From the NCBI GenBank assembly GCA_035691285.1, contig DASSJI010000031.1, forward strand, positions 1 through 6,433: 6,433 nt of DNA, in the 5' to 3' direction. Made by a program: the position numbers and the translations under genes. The notes beneath the pieces are model-generated. The model did no database searches, was not told where the DNA came from, and worked only from the letters and a program-made list of their open reading frames with translations. Shown piece by piece: positions 1 through 4,695 of this stretch. This stretch comes from DATFEN01 sp035691285. Its GTDB lineage: Bacteria; Acidobacteriota; Vicinamibacteria; Fen-336. The stretch's first letter is position 1, and each line of letters starts with the position of its first letter.

Positions 1-2183
1 CGCCTCCGGTGCGCCTCAACCCCGGGCTCCCCGCGGAGCTGGAGCGGATCATCCTGAAGGCCGTCGAGAAGGATCCGAAGCTGCGCTACCAGACGGCGGC
101 CGATCTCGAAGCCGACCTGAGGCGCCTCCGGCGCGACAGCGATTCGGGCCGCTCAGCCGTGGCCAGCGCGCCGGCGGTCGCGGAGCCGTCCCCTGCGCCG
201 GCGTCTGCGCCTGTCCCGGCCGCCGCGACGTCCGCTTCGCGCAGCGCGATCTCGACCACGGCCGCGCGCCTGCTGCCCACGCGGCGCTCGCGCGCGATCG
301 CGGCGCTGGTGTTCGCCGTCGCGATCGCTGCGGCGAGCCTGCTCCCGCTCCGGAAGAGCCAGGCGCTGAGCGCGCGCGACGAGCTGCTCATCGCCGACTT
401 CACCAACACGACAGGCGACGCCGTATTCGACGGGACGCTGCGGCAGGCTCTGGCCGTCCAGCTCGGGCAGTCGCCGTTCCTCAATGTCGTGTCGGACGAG
501 CGCATCCGCCAGACGCTCGGTCTCATGGGACGCCCCGCCGAGGAGCGCCTCACGCCGGCCGTGGGCCGGGAGGTCTGCGAACGCGAGGGCATCAAGGCGC
601 TCCTGACCGGCTCGATCGCGCCCCTGGGCAGCCACTACGTGCTGACCCTCGAGGCCCTGAACGCCCGCAGCGGCGAGCCCTTCGCGCGCGAGCAGGCGGA
701 GGCCGAGAGCAAGGAACAGGTCCTGAAATCGCTCGGCCAGGCCACCTCGCGGCTGCGCGGCAAGCTCGGCGAATCGCTGAGCACCCTCAAGGCTTACGAC
801 ACGCCGGTCGAGAAGGCGACGACGTCCTCCCTCGAGGCGCTCAAGTCCTTCAGCACGGCGGAGACGCTGCGGTCGACCAAGGGCGAGTTCGAGGCGCTCC
901 CGCACCTGCGCCGCGCTGTGGAGCTGGACCCGAACTTCGCGATGGCCTGGGCGAAGCTCGGCACCGTCCACTGGAACACCGGCGAGCGCGAGCGCTCGAT
1001 CGAATACACGAAGAGGGCCTTCGAGCTGAAGGACCGCGTCAGCGAGCGGGAGCGCTTCTACATCGCGGTCCGCCACTACGGGATTGTGAGCCTGGACATT
1101 GAGAAGAGGACGGAGGTCCTGGAGCTGTGGGCGCGAACGTATCCCCGCGACCCCGTCGTCTACAACTACCTGGCCGGCACCCACCGCGCAATGGGCCATT
1201 ACGACCGCGCCATGCAGGCCGCTCGCGAAGAGCTCGCCCTGGACAAGAGCGCCTACTCGTATGCGAGCGTCATCGGCGCGTATCTGAACCTCGGGAAGAT
1301 CGAGGAAGCGAAGTCGACGTTGGCGGCGGCCTTCAACGACAGGATCGACACGCCGGACATGCACTGGTTCCTCTTCACGTTCGCCTTCCTCGAAGGCGAC
1401 GCCGAGGGCATGCGCCGCCAGGTGGAGTGGGCGCACGGCAATCCCGCCGAGGATTTCTTCCGCAGCAGCGAGGCCTCGCTGGCCGCCTGGCAAGGACGTT
1501 TGCGGCGGTTCCGCGAGCTGCAGGCCGAGGCCGTGGGGATGGTGGAACGCGCGGGTCGAAAGGGGACCGCCGCAGGCTACCTTCTCAGCGCGGCCGCCGT
1601 CGAAGCGTCGGTTGGCAACGCCGGGCTCGCGCGCGCTCGCCTCGAGGCCGGTCTGGCGCTCGACCGCGGCGCGGAAAGCCTCGCCGCGGCCGCAACGATC
1701 TTCGCCCTCGCCGGCGCGCCGGAGAAGGCTCAGCCCTTCGTCGAGGAGCTGGCGCGGAGGTTCCCGTCGGCCACGTTCGTGCAGGGCATCGACCTTCCCG
1801 TGGCCCGCGCTGCGATCGAGCTGAACCGCCGAAACCCGGCGGGCGCCGTCGAGCTGCTCGGGCCGGCCGCGCCGTACGAACTCGGCGAGCGCGCGGGGCA
1901 CTGGGTGGTGTACCTGCGCGGCCATGCTCTTCTCGACCTTCGGCGCGGCAGCGAGGCCGCCCAGGAGTTCCAGAAGGTGCTGGGCCGCCGGTACGTGGAC
2001 CCGCTCTCCATCTTCTGGCCGCTGTCCCACCTGGGCCTCGCGCGCGCCCACGCACTCGCGGGCGACACCGCAAAGAGCCGCCGCGCCTACCAGGACTTCT
2101 TCGCGTTCTGGAAAGACGCCGATCCCGACGTTCCGATCCTGATCGAGGCGCGCAGGGAGTACGAGAAGCTCAAGGAGAGCTGA
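1..2183 (+). CDS. Membrane-anchored Ser/Thr protein kinase with TolB-like and TPR sensor region (3' part)
   Basis: The gene enters from the left edge; the frame is open from base 3 and stops with TGA at 2181-2183, leaving 726 residues. Numbering from the first in-frame GTG (base 9, probably not the true start): residues 1-46 match the end of a bacterial Hanks-type kinase domain (LNPGLPAELERIILKAVEKD, then an RYQTAADLEADLRRL helix). Residues 47-92 are an Ala/Pro-rich linker, and 95-114 form one hydrophobic membrane segment. Residues 122-265 resemble the TolB/FlgO-like domain often found behind such kinases (ADFTNTTGD, then FDGTLRQAL). From about 275 to the end there are TPR-like helical pairs, for example LPHLRRAVELDPNFAMAWAKLG at 298-318. 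The layout is cytoplasmic kinase, then periplasmic protein-binding or sensor region. Catalytic residues lie outside the window, so activity cannot be judged. No partner or substrate is evident. Confidence 0.88.
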   Translation, partial: PPVRLNPGLPAELERIILKAVEKDPKLRYQTAADLEADLRRLRRDSDSGRSAVASAPAVAEPSPAPASAPVPAAATSASRSAISTTAARLLPTRRSRAIAALVFAVAIAAASLLPLRKSQALSARDELLIADFTNTTGDAVFDGTLRQALAVQLGQSPFLNVVSDERIRQTLGLMGRPAEERLTPAVGREVCEREGIKALLTGSIAPLGSHYVLTLEALNARSGEPFAREQAEAESKEQVLKSLGQATSRLRGKLGESLSTLKAYDTPVEKATTSSLEALKSFSTAETLRSTKGEFEALPHLRRAVELDPNFAMAWAKLGTVHWNTGERERSIEYTKRAFELKDRVSERERFYIAVRHYGIVSLDIEKRTEVLELWARTYPRDPVVYNYLAGTHRAMGHYDRAMQAAREELALDKSAYSYASVIGAYLNLGKIEEAKSTLAAAFNDRIDTPDMHWFLFTFAFLEGDAEGMRRQVEWAHGNPAEDFFRSSEASLAAWQGRLRRFRELQAEAVGMVERAGRKGTAAGYLLSAAAVEASVGNAGLARARLEAGLALDRGAESLAAAATIFALAGAPEKAQPFVEELARRFPSATFVQGIDLPVARAAIELNRRNPAGAVELLGPAAPYELGERAGHWVVYLRGHALLDLRRGSEAAQEFQKVLGRRYVDPLSIFWPLSHLGLARAHALAGDTAKSRRAYQDFFAFWKDADPDVPILIEARREYEKLKES

Positions 2184-2198
2184 GCCCTTCCCTCGGCC

Positions 2199-2226
2199 TT
2201 GACCCTGAAGGCGGCGGTGCTAGACT
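2199..2226 (+). promoter_or_regulatory. Sigma70-type promoter of the tRNA-Val gene
   Basis: TTGACC (2199-2204) and TAGACT (2221-2226) are separated by 16 nt and match the -35 and -10 consensus at five of six and four of six positions. The expected transcription start near 2233 lies about 5 nt before the mature tRNA 5' end, leaving a very short leader for RNase P to remove. The stretch between -10 and start is GC-rich (gcttgcccg), as is usual in stable-RNA promoters under stringent control. It sits in the 54-nt gap after the kinase stop codon. Confidence 0.72.
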
Positions 2227-2237
2227 GCTTGCCCGTC

Positions 2238-2312
2238 GGGCGCTTAACTCAGCGGTAGAGTGCCACCTTCACACGGTGGAAGTCGCAGGTTCGAATCCTG
2301 CAGCGCCCACCA
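2238..2312 (+). tRNA. tRNA-Val (anticodon CAC)
   Basis: All four arms fold. The acceptor stem pairs GGGCGCT (2238-2244) with AGCGCCC (2302-2308). The D stem pairs ACTC (2247-2250) with GAGT (2258-2261). The anticodon stem pairs CCACC (2263-2267) with GGTGG (2275-2279) around the loop TTCACAC, giving anticodon CAC at 2270-2272, which reads the valine codon GTG. The T stem pairs GCAGG (2285-2289) with CCTGC (2297-2301) around TTCGAAT. Discriminator A is at 2309 and CCA is encoded at 2310-2312. No mismatch is seen in any stem, so it looks functional. It has its own upstream promoter and is a single tRNA, not part of a cluster in this window. Confidence 0.97.
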
Positions 2313-2322
2313 AGCCCACGAC

Positions 2323-2369
2323 ACACCGCAGGCCCGAGGCCGAATCGATTCCGGCACGGGCCGCGGTGT
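2323..2369 (+). repeat. Long imperfect hairpin between tRNA-Val and the toxin-antitoxin genes
   Basis: ACACCGC (2323-2329) pairs with GCGGTGT (2363-2369), and after one bulged A (2330) GGCCCG (2331-2336) pairs with CGGGCC (2357-2362). The stem is therefore 13 bp with a single bulge. The interior is partly complementary and centred on the perfect palindrome GAATCGATTC (2342-2351), which lies on the same symmetry axis. No T-run follows, so it is not a textbook intrinsic terminator. It could still end or process the tRNA transcript. Its right arm also lies at the expected -35 region of the antitoxin promoter, so it could instead act as a DNA operator. The structure is seen in the sequence; its role is inferred. 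Confidence 0.6.
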
Positions 2370-2396
2370 CAAGCCAATACTTTGCTGTGGTATCAT
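2367..2396 (+). promoter_or_regulatory. Probable promoter of the toxin-antitoxin unit (extended -10)
   Basis: TGGTATCAT (2388-2396) is an extended -10 element (TGn plus TATCAT). Only a poor -35 candidate, TGTCAA (2367-2372), lies 18 nt upstream. This is the least GC-rich stretch of the area. Transcription would start at about 2402-2403, the A of the antitoxin ATG itself, and no purine-rich ribosome-binding site precedes that ATG. The message may thus be leaderless. The short inverted repeat ATAC (2377-2380) / GTAT (2390-2393) spans the element and could be part of an operator, although four-base arms are weak evidence. Confidence 0.5.
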
Positions 2397-2402
2397 GCCA
2401 AC

Positions 2403-2645
2403 ATGTCAGCCAAGCCCGTGCAGGTGTCGATCGACGTGGAGCTGCTGCGCCGCATCGACGCCGATCCCGAGACGCGCGAGCGGGGACGGTCGGCGTTCAT
2501 CCGTTCCGCGGTCTCCAGCTACCTCGGCGCCAAGCGGCGGCGGGAGATCGACGCCTCGATCCGCGCAGCCTACGCGGGCGGCGGGCGCGCCATGCTGGCC
2601 GAGGTCGAGGGCCTGCTGGACGCTCAGGTATGGCCCGCCGACTGA
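2403..2645 (+). CDS. Ribbon-helix-helix antitoxin of a MazEF/PemIK-type module
   Basis: This 80-residue protein begins with a beta-strand and two-helix pattern typical of MetJ/Arc/CopG-type DNA-binding antitoxins: VQVSIDVELLRRID at 6-19, then RSAFIRSAVSSYL at 29-41 as the second helix. The C-terminal part (about 47-80, ending AQVWPAD) is the likely toxin-wrapping tail; an acidic segment with a late QxWP pattern is usual in this group. The ATG at 2403 is preferred because the fold starts just after it; an in-frame TTG at 2382 would add seven unlike residues and would lie upstream of the predicted transcription start. The gene overlaps the toxin by 16 nt. Known members neutralise the toxin and repress their own promoter. 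Assignment as antitoxin rests on fold pattern and position; the exact subfamily is uncertain. Confidence 0.85.
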   Translation: MSAKPVQVSIDVELLRRIDADPETRERGRSAFIRSAVSSYLGAKRRREIDASIRAAYAGGGRAMLAEVEGLLDAQVWPAD

Positions 2646-2956
2646 ACCGGGCCGAGGTCTGGCTCCTGGATCGTCCCCGGCCCGACAAGCGCAGGCCGGT
2701 GCTCGTCCTGAGCAGGCCCGCGTTGATCGCCGTCCTCCACACCGTGACCGTCGCGGCGATCACTTCGACGCGTCGAGGTTCGCCCACCGAGGTCGAGCTC
2801 GGCGTGGACGAAGGGCTCAAGGGCCCCTGCTGCGTCAACCTCTGCCACCTGTTCACGGTCCCGCAGTCCGACCTGCGCCAGTTCGTCGGGACGGTCGGCG
2901 CCGGGAAGATGCGCGACGTGTGTCGCGCACTGGGCATCGCGAGCGGGTGCGACTGA
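2630..2956 (+). CDS. mazF: MazF/PemK-family endoribonuclease toxin
   Basis: The protein has 108 residues, normal for MazF, a ribosome-independent, sequence-specific RNase. The family pattern is clear: RAEVWLLD at 7-14, RRPVLVLSR at 21-29, VTVAAITSTRRGSPTEVELG at 39-58, then VNLCHLFTVPQSDLRQFVG at 69-87. By alignment from memory with Bacillus subtilis MazF, R22 and T45 take the places of catalytic Arg25 and Thr48, so the toxin looks intact. The loop before RRPV is short (RPRPDK) and lacks the longer GxEQ-type loop of many relatives. Cysteines at 67, 68 and 72 sit in the central region where homologues often have Ser, Ala or Asp. The ATG at 2630 gives the expected N-terminus and overlaps the antitoxin by 16 nt. 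No strong ribosome-binding site is seen, so translational coupling is likely. The RNA target cannot be read from sequence. Confidence 0.93.
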   Translation: MARRLNRAEVWLLDRPRPDKRRPVLVLSRPALIAVLHTVTVAAITSTRRGSPTEVELGVDEGLKGPCCVNLCHLFTVPQSDLRQFVGTVGAGKMRDVCRALGIASGCD

Positions 2957-2980
2957 TATCGAGCGAATCCCGCCCGCCGC

Positions 2981-3694
2981 ATGGCCCCGACCGTTAGCGC
3001 CGCGCCCTCCGCGCCGCCCCATCGTACCTATCGCTACTACGACCTCGTGATGGCGGCGTTCGTCACGGTGCTCGTGTGCTCGAACCTGATCGGCGCCTCG
3101 AAGCAGGCCTCGCTGTTCGGCTTCCGCTTCGGGGCCGGCGTGCTGTTCTTCCCGATCAGCTACATCTTCGGGGACGTCCTCACCGAGGTCTACGGCTACG
3201 CCCGCGCCCGACGCGTGGTGTGGGCGGGCTTCGCGGCGGAGATCTTCGCCGCGGCCATGGCCACCGCCGTGCTCGCCTTCCCGCCGGCCGACGGCTGGCC
3301 GCACCAGGCCGCCCTCGAGACGGCCTTCGGCGGCACGCCGCGCATCGTGGCGGCCTCCCTCGCGGCGTACTTCTGCGGCGAGTTCTGCAACTCCTACACC
3401 TTGGCCAAGATGAAGCTCCTCACCTCGGGGCGCTTCCTCTGGATGCGCACGATCGGGTCGACGATCGCCGGCGAAGGCGTGGACTCCCTGGTCTTCTATC
3501 CCCTGGCCTTCTACGGCGTGTGGACGAACGAGCAGGTCCTCGAGGTCCTCCTCACGAACTACGCGCTGAAGGTGGGCTGGGAGGCGGCCATGACGCCCTT
3601 CACGTACCGAATCGTCGGCTTCCTGAAGCGCGCCGAGAACGAGGACTACTACGACCGGGGGACCAACTTCACGCCCTTCTCGATCGCCACGTAG
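2981..3694 (+). CDS. yhhQ: Queuosine precursor transporter (YhhQ family)
   Basis: This 237-residue inner-membrane protein belongs to the YhhQ/COG1738 family, whose studied members import the queuine precursors preQ0 and preQ1 for modifying the wobble base of GUN-anticodon tRNAs. Six hydrophobic segments are visible at about 21-39, 46-65, 79-100, 120-143, 158-180 and 185-214. Family signatures are present: SNLIGASK at 34-41, FPISYIFGDVLTEVYGYARAR at 57-77, GEFCNSYTLAKMK at 133-145, and GEGVDSLVFYPLAFYG at 164-179. The length is normal. The ATG at 2981 has no good ribosome-binding site but gives the usual short polar tail before YRYYDLVMAAF. It starts 24 nt after the toxin stop, too close for an evident promoter or preQ1 riboswitch, so it is probably cotranscribed with the toxin-antitoxin genes or uses a promoter inside the toxin gene. 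Confidence 0.93.
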   Translation: MAPTVSAAPSAPPHRTYRYYDLVMAAFVTVLVCSNLIGASKQASLFGFRFGAGVLFFPISYIFGDVLTEVYGYARARRVVWAGFAAEIFAAAMATAVLAFPPADGWPHQAALETAFGGTPRIVAASLAAYFCGEFCNSYTLAKMKLLTSGRFLWMRTIGSTIAGEGVDSLVFYPLAFYGVWTNEQVLEVLLTNYALKVGWEAAMTPFTYRIVGFLKRAENEDYYDRGTNFTPFSIAT

Positions 3695-3703
3695 GCGCCC
3701 TAC
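3691..3703. repeat. Small inverted repeat covering both convergent stop codons
   Basis: GTAGG (3691-3695) and CCTAC (3699-3703) form a perfect 5-bp stem around CGC. The repeat contains the TAG stop of the + strand transporter gene (3692-3694) and the TAG stop of the - strand thioredoxin-fold gene (3702-3700). Only 5 bp separate the two genes. The stem is too short and lacks a T-run, so an efficient terminator is not shown; the symmetry may largely reflect the two facing TAG codons. Confidence 0.4.
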
Positions 3704-4695
3704 TGCGTCGGCGCCGTCGCCGCCCCCGTCCGCTGCAGCTCGTCGTCGATCACCTCGGCGAAGCGCTCGAAGGGCTGCGCTCCGGACAGGAGCCGCCCGT
3801 TGATGAAGAAGGCCGGCGTCGCGCTGACGCCGTAGCCTGCCCCGGCCTCGACGTCGGCCTTCACGGACGCCGCGTGGCGGCCGTCGTCGAGGCAGGCGTC
3901 GAAGCCCGCAGCGTCGAGACCGAGCTCGCCGGCGTAGCGCTTGAGGTCGGCCACGTCGAGCTTCGGGCTCGCGCCGAACAGCTTGTCGTGCATCTCCCAG
4001 AACTTCCCCTGGTCCCCTGCGCAGTCCGCGGCCTCGGCCGCCTTCGGGGCCTTGGCGTGGTTCGGCAGCGGGTAGTCGCGGAACGCGATCCGGACCTTGT
4101 CGCCGTAGACCTCGGCGATCCGCTTCAGCGTCGCCCGGGCCCGCACGCAGAACGGGCACTCGAAGTCCGAGAACTCCACGATCGTGACCGGCGCGCCCGC
4201 GCTGCCCTTCGTCGGCGCGTCGGCCACCTCCACGGCGACCCGGGGCGGCTCGAGGAGGATCCTCACCCCGGCTTTTCCGCGCAGCTCCCTCAGGAACGCC
4301 GCGCGGCGCTCGTTCTGTCGCTGCTGCGCGAGGTTCCGCTCGACGAGCTTCTTGCCGTCCTCCTCGCTGCGGGGGCCGAGGCGCGCCTTGACGGCGGCGT
4401 ACTGGGCCTGCACTTGCTCCGCCGTGACGGGCGCGACCTTCTCCTCGACCTCCTTCTTGAGGAGCTCCTCGACCGTCACGCCGCGACGCGCCGCCTCCCG
4501 CTTCAGGAGCTCCTCGGCCACGAGGGCCTCGAGGGCCTGGCGCCGCGTCTCGTACTCTTGCTGGCGCAGCTGGGCGAGCGCGCCGCGGGCCCTCTGCTCG
4601 AGGGCGGCTCGGGTGATCGGCGTGCCCTCGACGACGGCGACGGCGTCGCCGGGCGGATCGCCTCCGAGCAGGAGGAGCAGCAGGGCGGTTCTCAT
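3700..4695 (-). CDS. Exported SurA-N/DsbA-like thioredoxin-fold oxidoreductase
   Basis: The 331-residue protein has two parts. Residues 18-140 are charged and helical and resemble the SurA N-terminal chaperone region (VAVVEGTPITRAALEQ at 19-34, then long helices including RRGVTVEELLKKEV at 70-83), with no parvulin isomerase domain. Residues 155-325 form a DsbA-like thioredoxin fold: APVTIVEFSDFECPFC at 168-183 with active-site C180-P-F-C183, FRDYPLPNHAKAP at 205-217, and the cis-proline loop VSATPAFFING at 290-300 (P294). Further cysteines at 225 and 268 could form a second pair. The N-terminus MRTALLLLLLGGD is a very short hydrophobic export signal. The ATG at 4695 overlaps the upstream stop as ATGA and has a good ribosome-binding site. 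Likely role: forming or shuffling disulfides in envelope proteins. The substrate is unknown. Confidence 0.9.
   Translation of the reverse strand: MRTALLLLLLGGDPPGDAVAVVEGTPITRAALEQRARGALAQLRQQEYETRRQALEALVAEELLKREAARRGVTVEELLKKEVEEKVAPVTAEQVQAQYAAVKARLGPRSEEDGKKLVERNLAQQRQNERRAAFLRELRGKAGVRILLEPPRVAVEVADAPTKGSAGAPVTIVEFSDFECPFCVRARATLKRIAEVYGDKVRIAFRDYPLPNHAKAPKAAEAADCAGDQGKFWEMHDKLFGASPKLDVADLKRYAGELGLDAAGFDACLDDGRHAASVKADVEAGAGYGVSATPAFFINGRLLSGAQPFERFAEVIDDELQRTGAATAPTQ

Noticed and set aside
153..2051. A 632-codon open frame on the - strand across the kinase gene
   Set aside because: It is rich in Arg, Ala and Gly with no domain pattern and lies antisense to a clear kinase/TPR protein. 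High GC makes such stop-free shadow frames common.
2196..2212. GCCTT-7 nt-AAGGC hairpin after the kinase stop as a terminator
   Set aside because: A 5-bp stem without T-run is weak, and it overlaps the -35 box of the tRNA promoter, so it is probably chance.
2382..2402. TTG start that would lengthen the antitoxin by seven residues
   Set aside because: The ribbon-helix-helix fold begins right after the ATG at 2403, and the TTG lies upstream of the predicted -10 element.
2313..2402. A repeated tRNA 3' end marking an attachment site
   Set aside because: No second copy of the T-arm/acceptor sequence was found in the window, and no integrase is present.
2957..2980. A preQ1 riboswitch in front of the transporter gene
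   Set aside because: Only 24 nt separate toxin and transporter, and no preQ1 aptamer pattern is visible there.
2624..4159. A 511-codon - strand open frame across toxin, transporter and part of the DsbA-like gene
   Set aside because: Shadow frame opposite genes with strong family signatures; it crosses the convergent junction without any plausible start.
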